DNA of 64,000 nt from Nonomuraea sp. NEAU-A123 (GCF_018603905.1 NZ_JAHFZZ010000003.1:620001-684000); one strand, 5' to 3'. Positions 7,441 through 16,362 are shown, numbered from the stretch's first letter. Numbers and translations are program-made. Notes: a model not told the origin generated them from the letters alone.

Positions 7441-7794
7441 CGGCTCACTCCTCCTCGTGCTGGTAGAGGGGGCTGGCAAGCTCGGCTTTGACCGGCTCTC
7501 CTGGCTAAGGGTTGCATCCGACAGGCCCCGGACGCGGCGGATGAGGCTGCTCAACGCGTACCTGCCGAGGCTCCACCGCGCGGCGACTCTCGACACGGTG
7601 GTGAGTGGCACGTTCCTGAAGGTGGCGAACTTCCTTGGCCCACCGCAGGCGCTGCTATCACCGGGCATGCTGTGGCGGGTCTGGAGAGGGCGCTGCACGG
7701 GCACACCGACCGCGAGCGTGGCTTCGACCCTCGGCGGACCACAGCTGGATGTCGCCCGGAATGCGTCGCCGACCAGGCATGAGCCTCAGCGGTG
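7441..7794. other. degenerate coding remnants
   Basis: No intact gene. The minus strand keeps the 16-codon tail ELASPLYQHEEE directly before copy 2, preceded by an in-frame TAG. Further upstream, several overlapping frames show gene-like codon bias but none has a start and recognisable family, so the region reads as a decayed gene. Confidence 0.4.
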
Positions 7795-7846
7795 CCGACC
7801 GTGATGCGCAGATCGTCGGTAGCGGCGATCTGCGCATCACGGTCGG
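7795..7846 (-). terminator. terminator of lactonase gene
   Basis: Perfect 21-bp stem (arms begin CCGACCGTGATG and end CATCACGGTCGG) with a 10-base loop, starting 9 bases after the lactonase stop. It is among the strongest hairpins in the window. Confidence 0.8.
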
Positions 7847-7854
7847 GCTGATCC

Positions 7855-9015
7855 CTACTGCGGGGTGGCTGCGGGAACCGGGCGTACGGCGACCGACTGG
7901 CTCAGCGGGTGCTTCCCACCGGTGGGGAACGGCGATCCGGGGGCCTGCTTCAGCGTGCCGCCGGATTCGATCGCGAACGCGACCACCTGGCTCGTGTCCT
8001 GGATGTTGGCGAAGATGTCCTGGCCGTCCGGTGTGATCGCGACCGCCGAGGTGCCATCAGTGGGGGCGGGCGAGTCGGCGGTCGGCGTGAGTGAGCCGTC
8101 CGCGTGGATCGTGAAGCCGAGCAGACCGCCGGGGGGCGAGCCGGCGTCGAAGTTGGCGCAGACGTACAGGTGCTGCCCGTCGGGCGTGACCTTGAGACCG
8201 ACCGGGTCCCGTACGGAGACCGGCATCCCGGGCACGGGTTTCAGCGAGCCATCCTTACCGACCCGGAACCCCCACACGTTCTGCGCGACGTTCGAGGTCA
8301 CGTACAACAGGCCGCCGTCCGGGCTCATCGTGATCCCGTAGTTGGCCGGCCCGGCCCTCGCCACGTCCTGCGCGGGTCCGAGCGTGCCGTCCGGCAGCAC
8401 GGTGTATCTGGTGATGACCCGCGGCGGGCTGTCGGCGGTCTCGTCCGCGTCCGCGTACGAGAGGTAGAGGAAGCGGCCGTCGGGGGACAGCACCGTCTGC
8501 TTGGGATGGTCCGAGGTGGTCTTGAAGTCGCCGAGTTTGGTGGGCGTCCCGTCCAGGCCGATCCGGTACGCCGAGATCGTCGCGTCGTCGACGCCAGTGT
8601 TGGTCACGTACAGGGTGCGGCCGTTCGGGGAGACGGTCGCTCCCCACGGCTCGTCGCCGGTCTTGACGATCCGCGGGTTCGGCTGGAGCGCGCCCTGCGC
8701 TCCCACGCGGAACACCGAGAGCGTGTCGGAGTCGCTGTTGACGACGTACGCGGTGGCCCCGTCCGGGGTGAGGGCGATGCCCCGGGGGGTCTTGCCGTCG
8801 GTGGACACGGGCTTGCCGAGGAGCTTGAGGGTGGCCCTCGGGCCGATCGCCAGGGAGGAGACGTTGCCGGAGCCCGCGTTCGTGACGTAGACCACGCCGC
8901 CGGACGGTGGCAAGACTGGTCCCGCGACGGCCTGGGCCAGTGCGGGAGAGGGGACGGCGAGCAGCGCGGCGGCGGCCAGGACGGCAGCACCCGCTCTCAT
9001 GAAGACGGATGACAC
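7855..9015 (-). CDS. secreted lactonase-family beta-propeller protein
   Basis: 386 residues. A signal peptide (AAVLAAAALLAVPSPALAQ) is followed by a seven-bladed propeller with YVTN-type repeats: GGVVYVTNAGSGNVSSLAI, TPDGATAYVVNSDSDTLSVF, SPNGRTLYVTNTGVDDATIS, SPDGRFLYLSYADADE. The family includes 6-phosphogluconolactonase/YVTN beta-propeller proteins; since this one is exported, a lactone hydrolase role in sugar metabolism is unlikely and substrate binding at the surface is more probable. GTG start with AAGGAG 6 bases upstream. Monocistronic with its own terminator. Confidence 0.85.
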   Translation of the reverse strand: MSSVFMRAGAAVLAAAALLAVPSPALAQAVAGPVLPPSGGVVYVTNAGSGNVSSLAIGPRATLKLLGKPVSTDGKTPRGIALTPDGATAYVVNSDSDTLSVFRVGAQGALQPNPRIVKTGDEPWGATVSPNGRTLYVTNTGVDDATISAYRIGLDGTPTKLGDFKTTSDHPKQTVLSPDGRFLYLSYADADETADSPPRVITRYTVLPDGTLGPAQDVARAGPANYGITMSPDGGLLYVTSNVAQNVWGFRVGKDGSLKPVPGMPVSVRDPVGLKVTPDGQHLYVCANFDAGSPPGGLLGFTIHADGSLTPTADSPAPTDGTSAVAITPDGQDIFANIQDTSQVVAFAIESGGTLKQAPGSPFPTGGKHPLSQSVAVRPVPAATPQ

Positions 9016-9060
9016 GAATGTCTCCTTATCACTCCTTGAATCTGATGTGACGACACCCTC

Positions 9061-9312
9061 TTAGGCGTTCCACCTGGTGCCATACCGTTCCATGGGCTTG
9101 TTTGCGGCCAGCGCTGGCGGCGTTCGGCGAGGTAGTCGCGCAGGGCGTCGTGGGTCAGCTCGAGTGAAGATCCGCTGATGCTTGGTGGCGAAGCGGAACA
9201 ACGACTTCAGCGGGGTGACGGCGTTGCTGAGGCGGCGCCCGCGCATTACCTCGACGGCCGCTTGAAAGCGGAGCTCAGCGCGAAGGGTGGCCAGCCCTGG
9301 CCTCCGGGGTTG
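9061..9312 (-). pseudogene. tyrosine recombinase fragment
   Basis: The minus strand reads ATLRAELRFQAAVEVMRG, then SNAVTPLKSLFRFATKHQRI, which matches the SAM-like core-binding domain of actinomycete tyrosine integrases. The frame then degenerates and stops; the catalytic domain is absent. A remnant of an integrated element. Confidence 0.55.
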
Positions 9313-9384
9313 ACGAGATCGAGGACTGGATCCGGTGGCCTGCCCGTGGAGAACCCCGGGACCGGAACGCAGTGACCAGGACGA

Positions 9385-9981
9385 TCACAGGAGTCCGCGT
9401 TCCATGGCCACGACGACCGCCGCGGCCCTGCTGTCGACGCCGAGCTTGGCGAAGACGTGCTTGAGATGCGTCTTCACGGTCGTCTCGCTGATCAGCAGGG
9501 TCCTGGCGATCTCCTTGTTCGCCCCTCCACGCGCCACCAGGCGGAGCACCTCCAGCTCCCGCGGGCTCGGCTCCTGCGCAGGGGGCCTGCCGATGATGGC
9601 GGACGCGACCGACGGGGCCAGGACCGCTCCTCCGGCGGCGGCCGTGCGGACCGCCCGGTGCAGTTCCTCCCGTGGCGCGTCCTTCAGCAGGTAGCCCGCG
9701 ACCCCGGCGGCCATGGCCCGCATCACGTCCGCGTCCGTGTCGTACGTGGTCAGCACGATCACCTTGATCCCCGGATGGTCGGCGTGCAGCCGCTTGATCG
9801 CGCCCATTCCGTCGAGTCCGGGCATGCGCAGGTCCATGAGCACTACGTCCGGGCGTGCCCGCCGGGCCATGGCCAGTGCCTCGAACCCGTCGGACGCATC
9901 CGCCACGACCTCGATGTCGGCCACGCGGTCGAACATGCCGCGCAGCCCGTCACGCACCACCGGATGGTCGTCGACGATCAT
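9385..9981 (-). CDS. LuxR-family response regulator
   Basis: 198 residues of the NarL/FixJ class. Receiver domain at about 1-115 with MIVDDHP, phospho-acceptor Asp50 in VVLMDLRMPG, the Thr in VLTTYDTD and the Lys in YLLKDAPR. A LuxR helix-turn-helix occupies the C-terminus (SPRELEVLRLVARG, NKEIARTLLISETTVKTHL). The ATG overlaps the kinase stop as TGATG. Last gene of a four-gene operon: ABC ATPase, ABC permease, histidine kinase, response regulator. It probably activates the exporter genes in response to a cell-envelope or lipid signal, as DesR-type regulators do. Confidence 0.92.
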   Translation of the reverse strand: MIVDDHPVVRDGLRGMFDRVADIEVVADASDGFEALAMARRARPDVVLMDLRMPGLDGMGAIKRLHADHPGIKVIVLTTYDTDADVMRAMAAGVAGYLLKDAPREELHRAVRTAAAGGAVLAPSVASAIIGRPPAQEPSPRELEVLRLVARGGANKEIARTLLISETTVKTHLKHVFAKLGVDSRAAAVVVAMERGLL

Positions 9982-11066
9982 CAGCTTGAGGGGATGCGCA
10001 GGCACAGCGCCGTTCCTTCCCCCGGAGCGGACTCCACCGTGAGCGTGCCACCCAGCCCGCCGGCCCGTTCGCGCATGGCGGCCAGCCCGTACCCCTGGCT
10101 CCGCGCGGCCGGGTCGAACCCCGTACCGTCGTCGAACACGTCGAGCGTCACCTCGTCGTCCATGTAGGTCAGCGTGATCGCCACCCTGCCCGCTCGGGCG
10201 TGCTTGGCGACGTTGGACAGCCCTTCCTGCGCCGCCCGCAGCAGCGTTGCCCCCGCCTCGCCCGCCAGTGGCCTGGGCGTGCCCTCCACCGACACGGTCG
10301 CCGTCAGCCCCGACGTCCGCGACCACCGGCCGGCCACCTCCGTGAGCGCCGCGTCGAGCTGGGCGTCGGCCAGCGGCCCAGGCCGTAGCGCGTCCACGGA
10401 ACGCCGTGCCTCCCGCAGGTTGTCGCGCGCCAGCTCCTTGGCCAGCGAGATCCGCTTCTGCACGGTGTGCAGGTCGGGCATCGCCTGCTCGGCCGCCTCG
10501 AGCTGGGTGATGATCCCGCTCAGTCCCTGGGCGATGGTGTCGTGGATCTCCCTTGCCAGCCTCGCCCGTTCCTCCAGCATCCCGACCGTTCTGTTCTGGG
10601 TGCTCTGCCTGGACACGTAGTCCACGAACAGTCCGATCGCCACCACCAGGCCGGCGGCTCCGGCGAGCTCCCACAGGGCGCCGGGGTCGTCCAGCCTGCC
10701 CCGGGCGGCGAAGGTGCACAGGACCGTCGCCACCGCCCCCGCGTAGGACCAGGGGCCGGCCAGCATGAGGTACGGCTGGGGCATCAGGCCGAAGATCACC
10801 ACGTCGAAGGCGCGGTCGCCGACCACCAGCGCGACGTAGAGCCCGCAGATCACGACCAGGTGGAACGCCATCGGGTTGAGCCGCCCGATCAGCTCCGGCC
10901 GGCGTGCGACGAAGAACCAGTGCCAAAGGGCCATCAGCGCGACGATGCCCAGCGTCAGCGGCTTGGGGCCGCCGTCCTCGCCGATCGACAGGATCAACCC
11001 GAGGGTCAGGCAGGCGTAGAAGAGCCAATGGAAGGCGCGCGACCAGCGTGCCTCCCAGATGTTCAT
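9981..11066 (-). CDS. DesK-type sensor histidine kinase
   Basis: 361 residues. Five to six transmembrane segments occupy the first 150 residues (for example LFYACLTLGLILSIG, TLGIVALMALWHWFFVA), without an extracellular sensor domain, so it probably senses membrane state. HisKA_3 domain with phospho-acceptor His175 in RLAREIHDTIAQGL; HATPase with N-box AAQEGLSNVAKHA, DDGTGFDP (G1) and YGLAAMRERAGGLGG (G2). Its start lies 4 bases after the permease stop, so it belongs to the exporter operon and pairs with the downstream response regulator. Confidence 0.92.
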   Translation of the reverse strand: MNIWEARWSRAFHWLFYACLTLGLILSIGEDGGPKPLTLGIVALMALWHWFFVARRPELIGRLNPMAFHLVVICGLYVALVVGDRAFDVVIFGLMPQPYLMLAGPWSYAGAVATVLCTFAARGRLDDPGALWELAGAAGLVVAIGLFVDYVSRQSTQNRTVGMLEERARLAREIHDTIAQGLSGIITQLEAAEQAMPDLHTVQKRISLAKELARDNLREARRSVDALRPGPLADAQLDAALTEVAGRWSRTSGLTATVSVEGTPRPLAGEAGATLLRAAQEGLSNVAKHARAGRVAITLTYMDDEVTLDVFDDGTGFDPAARSQGYGLAAMRERAGGLGGTLTVESAPGEGTALCLRIPSS

Positions 11067-11070
11067 GTCG

Positions 11071-11760
11071 TCACTCCCATCGGAACAGCGCTGCGGCGAT
11101 GGCCGTGCCGGCCACGATTATCCCGGTGAGGATCACGATCGGGAAGACCGCGGCGGTGCCGGACCACCCGTCACTCAGTGCCTGCACGCCCGGGGTCAGC
11201 GGCAGGAAGTCGCCGATCTGGCGCAGCGAGTCCGGCAGCGCCTTCCTGGGCACGGCCGCGCCGGCCAGGAAGATCATCGGGAACATGACCAGCATCCCGA
11301 TCAGTGTCGCGCCCCTGGTGTTGCGCACGACCGCTGCGATCACGAACCCGAGCGAGCAGACCATCACCGAGCACAGCAAGAAGGCGGCGGCCAGCAGGAG
11401 CACGTTCCTCGGCGCCTCGACGTCGAACACCACGATCGAGGCGACCACCAGCACCACCGCCCCCGCCAGGGCCGCGACGACCTGCGCCACAAGCTGGCCG
11501 GCCAGCAGCAGGACGGGGGAGATCGGCGTGGCGGCCAGCCGCTTGAGCACCTTGCGTTCGCGGTAGGAGGCCACGGTGCCGGGTAGCGCGCCCATCCCGC
11601 CGATGGCGGCGATCATCGCGATGTACCCGGGTACGGCGCCGCTCTCGCCGCGCTTCAGCACGAGCAGCATGAGTGGGAACGCCATCATGAAGAATAGCGA
11701 GGCGGGGTCGCGGAACAGCAGCCGCAGCTCGGTGGCTGTGAGAGAGGTGAGCGCCTTCAT
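11071..11760 (-). CDS. ABC-2 type transporter permease
   Basis: 229 residues with six predicted membrane helices: one near the N-terminus (LFFMMAFPLMLLVLKR) and five later, ending in VILTGIIVAGTAIAAALF. It contains the ABC-2 family PMIFLAGAAVPRKALP segment before the last helices. The ATG overlaps the ATPase stop as ATGA. With the upstream ATPase it forms an exporter of the lipid or antibiotic-efflux type. The smaller size compared with many ABC-2 permeases is normal for this two-component-linked subgroup. Confidence 0.88.
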   Translation of the reverse strand: MKALTSLTATELRLLFRDPASLFFMMAFPLMLLVLKRGESGAVPGYIAMIAAIGGMGALPGTVASYRERKVLKRLAATPISPVLLLAGQLVAQVVAALAGAVVLVVASIVVFDVEAPRNVLLLAAAFLLCSVMVCSLGFVIAAVVRNTRGATLIGMLVMFPMIFLAGAAVPRKALPDSLRQIGDFLPLTPGVQALSDGWSGTAAVFPIVILTGIIVAGTAIAAALFRWE

Positions 11761-12470
11761 CGGTCCGTACCCTCCAGCGCGAAGTAGGCCTCTTCCAGGG
11801 AGGCGGTGCCGGTCCCAGCGATGATCTCGCTCGGGCTGCCCATGGCCCTGACCCGGCCGCGGGCGAGGACGGCGATCCGGTCGCAGAGCGCCTCGGTCTC
11901 GTCGAAGTAGTGGCTGACCAGCACGACAGTGGTGCCGGCGGTCTTGAGATCCTTGATCAGCTGCCAGGTCTCCCTGCGCGCGATCGGGTCGAGGCCCGTG
12001 GTCAGCTCGTCGAGCACGACTACCTCGGGGTCGCCGACCAGGGCGAGCGCGAGCATCAGCCGCTGCTTCTGGCCGCCGGACAGGTCGCCGAAAGCCTTCC
12101 GTGCCAGCGGCCCGAGCCCCCAGCGTTCCATCACCTGCCGCCAGTCGTTCCCGCTCTGGTAGAAGGAGCCGAACATGCGCAGCGCCTCGGCGACCTTGAT
12201 CCGCTCCGGCAGCGAGCTCTCCTGCAACTGCGCCCCGACCCGCTGCGCCAGCGCCCGCCGCCTGCGCGCCGGGTCCTCGCCGAGCACCCGGACCGTGCCC
12301 TCGTCGGGCCGCGTGAGCCCGATCAGGCACTCGACGGTCGTGGTCTTGCCCGCCCCGTTGTGGCCGACGAGCCCGAACGTCTCGCCGGTCCGTACCGTGA
12401 ACGTGACACCGTCCACGGCGTGCGTGCCTCCGTACGTCTTGCGGAGGTCTCTCACTTCGATGGCTTCCAT
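11757..12470 (-). CDS. ABC transporter ATP-binding protein
   Basis: 237 residues with all ABC ATPase motifs: Walker A GHNGAGKTT, Q-loop GAQLQES, signature LSGGQKQRL, Walker B VVVLDELTTGLDP and switch His in VLVSHYFDE. It belongs to the CcmA/multidrug exporter-type ATPases. The start is taken at MEAIEVRDLRKTYGG, which has GAGG 8 bases before the ATG; a longer N-terminus of 12 codons is possible. First gene of the operon with the permease and the two-component system. Confidence 0.9.
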   Translation of the reverse strand: MEAIEVRDLRKTYGGTHAVDGVTFTVRTGETFGLVGHNGAGKTTTVECLIGLTRPDEGTVRVLGEDPARRRRALAQRVGAQLQESSLPERIKVAEALRMFGSFYQSGNDWRQVMERWGLGPLARKAFGDLSGGQKQRLMLALALVGDPEVVVLDELTTGLDPIARRETWQLIKDLKTAGTTVVLVSHYFDETEALCDRIAVLARGRVRAMGSPSEIIAGTGTASLEEAYFALEGTDR

Positions 12471-12874
12471 GCTCAAAGCCTCGTGCGACGGCGAGCCGTA
12501 CGGCATCGCCCATCACGTCGCCCGGCATCCTCCATTCGAGGGATGCCATCTGCCGGGGCGCTGTGGTCGACTGGAGCGCTGGAGCCGATGACGGTGACGG
12601 GATAGGCCGCGCCTGAGCGCGGCCTGAGGGGCGCTCTCTGCGGATGTACCTGGTCGGCGAGGGTGCGTGACTATCTGAGTGACTACGATCTCTCTTCCGC
12701 TGGAAGTCGTGTATCAGTATTTCGGCGCCGGCACGCTGTCTGCACACGCTGCCTGGTGCCTGTCCAGAAGTGGTCCAGCGCGAGAGCCCACGTTCGGCTA
12801 CCACCCTGCGCGGACGGGGTCGTGTCCCAGTTGCGTACGCCGGGTGGCGGGGTGCTCGCTGCTTTTCGGACGGC
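12471..12874. other. intergenic with terminator at 12604-12625
   Basis: No gene supported. A perfect 9-bp stem (AGGCCGCGC / GCGCGGCCT, CTGA loop) lies here and probably ends transcripts of the secreted-protein gene to the right, read on the minus strand. It also holds the promoter region of the ABC/two-component operon, in which I see no convincing -35/-10 pair. Confidence 0.5.
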
Positions 12875-13381
12875 TCAGTTGTAGGGGTTGTCGTAGGTCA
12901 CGGATTTGGTGCGACTGTTGTAAGTATTGCCGGGATAGAACCAGCCGCCCGTCACGTACAAGGTGACGTTCGCGAGGGTGGTGGAGTGGGTGTATTCACC
13001 GTCGTAGAGGAATAGGGACACCTGGCACCCGGGGGGAGCAGCCGCCGTACCCGTCTGGCCCGGATAGAAGACGGTGCTGCCGTTGACGGAGACGTAGAAG
13101 TTCGGCATGGGGTAGGACCCGCTCCCCCAGCACAGCCGGAGCGCGTACCTGAACTTCGTGTTCCCGTCGTCGAACGCCAGCGTGCCGGTCAGCTGGGCGA
13201 GCATGATCGACGGGCCGGCGTTCGAGGTCACCGTGAGGGACACGGCCTGGTCTGGACCGTAGGCGGCGTGTGCGGGAGTGACGGGCATCAGGATTGCCGC
13301 GAGTGTTGCGATGGCGATGGCGACAGAGCTGGCCGCACGACGTGCTTTGGAACGTATCAATTCCAACCTCGTCTCTTTCAT
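12875..13381 (-). CDS. secreted hypothetical protein
   Basis: 168 residues. A long signal sequence (basic RSKARRAASS, then VAIAIATLAAILMPVTPAHA) is followed by a small beta-rich domain with two cysteines (LRLCWGS, PPGCQVS) that could form a disulfide, and aromatic-rich segments GGWFYPGNTYNSRT. No family recognised. The start is the ATG ahead of KETRLELIRSK; it has no clear Shine-Dalgarno. An upstream 64-codon extension is open but would bury the signal peptide. Exported, function unknown. Confidence 0.7.
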   Translation of the reverse strand: MKETRLELIRSKARRAASSVAIAIATLAAILMPVTPAHAAYGPDQAVSLTVTSNAGPSIMLAQLTGTLAFDDGNTKFRYALRLCWGSGSYPMPNFYVSVNGSTVFYPGQTGTAAAPPGCQVSLFLYDGEYTHSTTLANVTLYVTGGWFYPGNTYNSRTKSVTYDNPYN

Positions 13382-13654
13382 GATGTCGGCGGAGCGCGCA
13401 CGGAGAATATTGTCGGGGCCTCCAGGCGTCCAGATAGACGATGGAGAGCCACTGATTCGGCCCGGCGTTAACTTGTGCCACGGCAGCTTGCGCGTGGGTA
13501 GGCGAGGCGGGCCACCAGGTCGGGGATTAGACCTGCGGAGCCGTAATACCGGCATGATGGGTGAAATTTTCATTTCACCAGGACGCGGTCGACTCCTGCA
13601 CTGGAGACGGCTAGACCGGCGTGATCGTTACTCACTGAGCGAGATGCACGCTGA

Positions 13655-13681
13655 TTGCTGTACAGCAGTCCTGTACAGCAA
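13655..13681. promoter_or_regulatory. CTGTACAG inverted repeat
   Basis: Perfect 11-bp arms TTGCTGTACAG / CTGTACAGCAA with a 5-base spacer, so the palindromic octamer CTGTACAG occurs twice. It lies alone between the secreted-protein gene and the toxin gene. The same octamer core appears upstream of the phospholipase gene near 47.7 kb. Confidence 0.45.
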
Positions 13682-13857
13682 CATCGACGCATACGAGCGC
13701 GCGGCATCAGTCAGCATCTGCCGCTTGACCAGGACGAAGCCGTTGGGCGAATTAGCCTGGTTTAGCTTCCGTGCCCGTTGCGTCGTCGGCTGTCCAAACG
13801 GGGTGATCAAGAGCGTTCAGCGAAGCTTCTCCATCCAGGCCGCAGGGCCGGCTTCCC

Positions 13858-14280
13858 TCATGCACTGCCCCACTGTGGCCGTGTGACCGGGACCACGGCG
13901 AGCAGGTGGTCCAGGCCTTTGAAATCCTTGGGATTGCAGGTGTAAAGGGGGAGGCGGTTCGCGATGGCCACGCAGGCGATCATCAGGTCTGCTGTTCGGG
14001 GGCGGGGTTTGCGTCCTGACGCGATGACGGCGGTCCACAACTGGCTGTACTCGCGGGCGGCGGTGTCGTCGAAGGGAAGAGGGTCGAACTCGGCCTCGGC
14101 GGTTTGAAGGATCTTCATTCGCTGCGCGAGTTCCTGTGCGCCGGAGGCCGCCAGTACGCCGACCGACAGCTCGGCAGTGGTGATGGCACTGATCATCATC
14201 TCGTCGGGCAGCTCGTCGGGGTCGATTCCGGCACGCAGGATGAGGATGTTGGTGTCCAGCAGCCCTTGAGTGAGAGTCAT
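13858..14280 (-). CDS. vapC: VapC-type PIN-domain toxin
   Basis: 140 residues, a single PIN domain. Acidic active-site residues are visible: Asp9 in GLLDTNIL, Glu in ITTAELSVGV, Asp in RTADLMIACVA, and the C-terminal NPKDFKGLD motif. VapC toxins are Mg-dependent RNases cutting tRNA or rRNA. The ATG overlaps the antitoxin stop as ATGA, the usual arrangement. A 39-bp fragment matching its RTADLMIACVAIANRL region reappears near 57.8 kb. Confidence 0.92.
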   Translation of the reverse strand: MTLTQGLLDTNILILRAGIDPDELPDEMMISAITTAELSVGVLAASGAQELAQRMKILQTAEAEFDPLPFDDTAAREYSQLWTAVIASGRKPRPRTADLMIACVAIANRLPLYTCNPKDFKGLDHLLAVVPVTRPQWGSA

Positions 14281-14597
14281 TCCCCGTCCTCTGCGAACTC
14301 GCCTCTGCTGTAGGCGCGATCGTAAGGGTCGTAGAGGTCGTCGTCGACGTGACGGTCCATGTCCTCGCGGTATTTCTGGTCGTCCAGTCGCGGCATGCCG
14401 CGGGACACTGCGGCGAACTCGGCGCGCGAGACGGCCCGGCGCCGACGGCGGATGGGGACCAGGTCGCCGATGTGATGACCGTTGCGTGTGACGGCGTATC
14501 GCTCGCCGCGTTCCAGGCCGTCCATGATCTCCGCTGACCGGTTGCGCAGGTCGCGTTGGGAGATTTGATGGGAGTGCTCGGGCTCAGGAGTGCTCAC
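14277..14597 (-). CDS. vapB: Phd/YefM-type antitoxin
   Basis: 106 residues. The N-terminal half has the Phd/YefM fold signature: HQISQRDLRNRSAEIMDGLERGERYAVTRNG written across residues 9-39, with NGHHIGDLVPIRRRR following. The acidic C-terminal tail (DDDLYDPYDRAYSRGEFAEDGE region) would bind and neutralise the PIN toxin. First gene of the pair, likely autoregulating through the repeats just upstream. Confidence 0.9.
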   Translation of the reverse strand: MSTPEPEHSHQISQRDLRNRSAEIMDGLERGERYAVTRNGHHIGDLVPIRRRRRAVSRAEFAAVSRGMPRLDDQKYREDMDRHVDDDLYDPYDRAYSRGEFAEDGE

Positions 14598-14616
14598 TCG
14601 TCAACTTTATCTCAGC

Positions 14617-14644
14617 GTGCTATCTGGTGCTACACGGTAGCACC
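14617..14644. promoter_or_regulatory. toxin-antitoxin operator
   Basis: GTGCTA occurs twice in direct orientation 10 bp apart, and the second copy forms the perfect inverted repeat GGTGCTA-5 bp-TAGCACC. It lies about 20 bases before the antitoxin start and fits an autoregulatory VapBC operator. Confidence 0.5.
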
Positions 14645-15222
14645 CTCAGTGTCGCTGGTCCGGTTCAGCAAGGTCCGATGAGCTTCGAAGAGCGGCTGGG
14701 CCTGTCCGCAGGGCCGAGGTTCTCAGCGGCGCGACGTTCTCTGAGCGCTCGGCTGAGTGCGTCGCGGAGCGAGTTCGCCTTCCTGGCCGAGACCTACCGC
14801 GAACTGACCTCGCCGACTACGGTGAGCCATGGTCTTCACCATGGATCGCAACATGTCCGGGTCATCGGCCTCGATCTGCCTCGCCAGCTACTCACCGGGC
14901 ATCACACTGTTGTCTGCGGCCATCGCCTTGTTCTCTTTCGATCTTGAACTGCGCACTCGAAGGATCACGCGATGGCCGTCCCCATTTCACGACGCCACAC
15001 CTGTCACCAGGCCAAACTCATGCACTACTCCCGTGGTTCGGTTCGTGAGGTCCGTACGTGGATCCGTGCCATATGCAACCATGTCCACGAGGAGCCGGAC
15101 CCTGGCGCCCTGGGCGGTGCCGAACGTTTCGCCCGCGACGCTTGGCCTGATGCCGGGCGCACATGTTCCTGACGTGACTCGCCCTCGGGAACCCCCAGAG
15201 AAGTCAGGACTAGACGCCAGTG
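14645..15222. other. gene-poor region with fragments
   Basis: Apart from the IS256 N-terminal fragment inside it, I see no supportable gene. A minus-strand frame ending at 14987 (VRLLVDMVAYGTDPRTDL ... TGVVHEFGLVTGVAS) has protein-like codon use but no recognisable family and no clear start. It may be the tail of a lost gene. Confidence 0.4.
14824..14923 (-). pseudogene. IS256 transposase N-terminal fragment
   Basis: The minus strand encodes MAADNSVMPGE, an in-frame TAG, then LARQIEADDPDMLRSMVKTM, which matches the N-terminus of Mutator/IS256 transposases (LAEQL...SPDLLRSMVKTMA type). It breaks off straight after. Together with the C-terminal pieces near 3.7 and 4.7 kb it shows past IS256 activity. 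Confidence 0.55.
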
Positions 15223-16362
15223 CTATGAGGCAGAAGCAGGGCAGAACACCGATATGAGGGCTTTGTCGACGCGCATCCCCACAGCGCCGCGCTCGGCATC
15301 GTTCGCGGCCACCGTCACGGAGACCGCGAACTGCAGCTTCCCGTCCGGGGAGGTGTAGGTCACGGCGACGAAGCCGGGAGCGCTGCCGCCGCGTGGCTGG
15401 AAGCTGGGGTTACCTTCGCACAGGCCGCCCTGCGGCGGTGGCTGCTGGCCGGGCGCCGGGTCGGTGATCACTTTGCTCAGGGAGTCCGGCAGTAGCTTGC
15501 CCTGAGCGAACGCGCGTTGGAAGGCACTGATGTCGTGCGTGGTGGAGACCACGCCGCCGGCGCCCAGCATGGTGGTGGGGTTGAGCTTGTCGACATCGAG
15601 CAGCTTGCCCGTCTCATCCACCATGTAGCCGTGCCCATGCGGGCCCTTGATCCCCTCGGCGGCCTTGGCCGGCAGGTAGGTGTCCCGCATGCCCAGCGGG
15701 GTGAAGATCCTCCGCTTGAGCTCGGTCGCCAGCGAATTCCCGGTCAGCTTCTCGATGATCATGCCGAGCAGGATGTAGTTGGTGTTGGAGTAGTTGAAGG
15801 TCCCGATCTCCGATGGCCGTTGCTGCTTGCGGGAGGAGGCCAGCAAGTCGACGGGGCGATACGTGATCGTGGAGTCGAGCGGGTCGATGTCGGGGGTGAG
15901 GAAGTCGGGGATGCCCGAGGTCTGCTGGATCAGGTTGCGTACCGTGATCTCGTCGGCCCGTTCCACGAGATCCTTCTCCGCCACCTCGGGGAGCAGCTTG
16001 CTGAGCTTGTCATCCAGCTTCAGCTTGCCGCTCTGCACGAGTTGCAGGGCAGCGGTGGCGGTCATGTTCTTGGTCTGTGAGCCGATCCGGTAGCGGGCGG
16101 TGGAGGGGATCGCGCCGCCCCGGCCATCGAGCAGTCGGGATCCGGCCGACCCCTTCCCGGCCCGCTTACCGTTCACGTACACCTCGCCGATGGCGCCCAC
16201 CACGTGGCCACTCTTTACCAAGGCCTCCATCGCCTCCTGCACGTCCCCTACCTTGACGGAGGCGTTGTCCGTCGACGCGATGGCGGGCGCGGACACGCTC
16301 AGAGCCAACGCCGCGCATCCCGCCGAGACGACGCGGGTGATGGCCGATTGACGCGAAACCAT
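15223..16362 (-). CDS. secreted class-C beta-lactamase-like serine hydrolase
   Basis: 379 residues: signal peptide (VVSAGCAALALSVSAPAIAS), then the DD-peptidase/class C beta-lactamase fold. SxxK motif at Ser95-Lys98 (RIGSQTKNM), second motif Tyr191-Ser-Asn193 (FNYSNTNYI), and a third-motif candidate RGGSAPGF replacing the usual H/KTG. It resembles the Streptomyces R61-type D-alanyl-D-alanine carboxypeptidase group, so it could trim peptidoglycan, hydrolyse D-amino peptides or act as an esterase. No lipobox with certainty (GCAALA lies too early). No operon partner; no repressor adjacent. Confidence 0.85.
   Translation of the reverse strand: MVSRQSAITRVVSAGCAALALSVSAPAIASTDNASVKVGDVQEAMEALVKSGHVVGAIGEVYVNGKRAGKGSAGSRLLDGRGGAIPSTARYRIGSQTKNMTATAALQLVQSGKLKLDDKLSKLLPEVAEKDLVERADEITVRNLIQQTSGIPDFLTPDIDPLDSTITYRPVDLLASSRKQQRPSEIGTFNYSNTNYILLGMIIEKLTGNSLATELKRRIFTPLGMRDTYLPAKAAEGIKGPHGHGYMVDETGKLLDVDKLNPTTMLGAGGVVSTTHDISAFQRAFAQGKLLPDSLSKVITDPAPGQQPPPQGGLCEGNPSFQPRGGSAPGFVAVTYTSPDGKLQFAVSVTVAANDAERGAVGMRVDKALISVFCPASAS

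Noticed and set aside
9385..11028. A single 547-codon fusion of histidine kinase and response regulator
   Set aside because: The upstream part of that frame is out of phase with the true kinase; the response regulator has its own ATG overlapping the kinase stop.
11071..12804. A 577-codon fused ATPase-permease protein
   Set aside because: The upstream portion is an out-of-frame reading of the ATPase; motifs show two separate genes with an ATGA overlap.
15223..16362. Lipoprotein assignment for the serine hydrolase because of a Cys near the N-terminus (SAGCAA)
   Set aside because: The Cys lies before the hydrophobic core of the signal peptide, not at its end, so it cannot be a lipobox.
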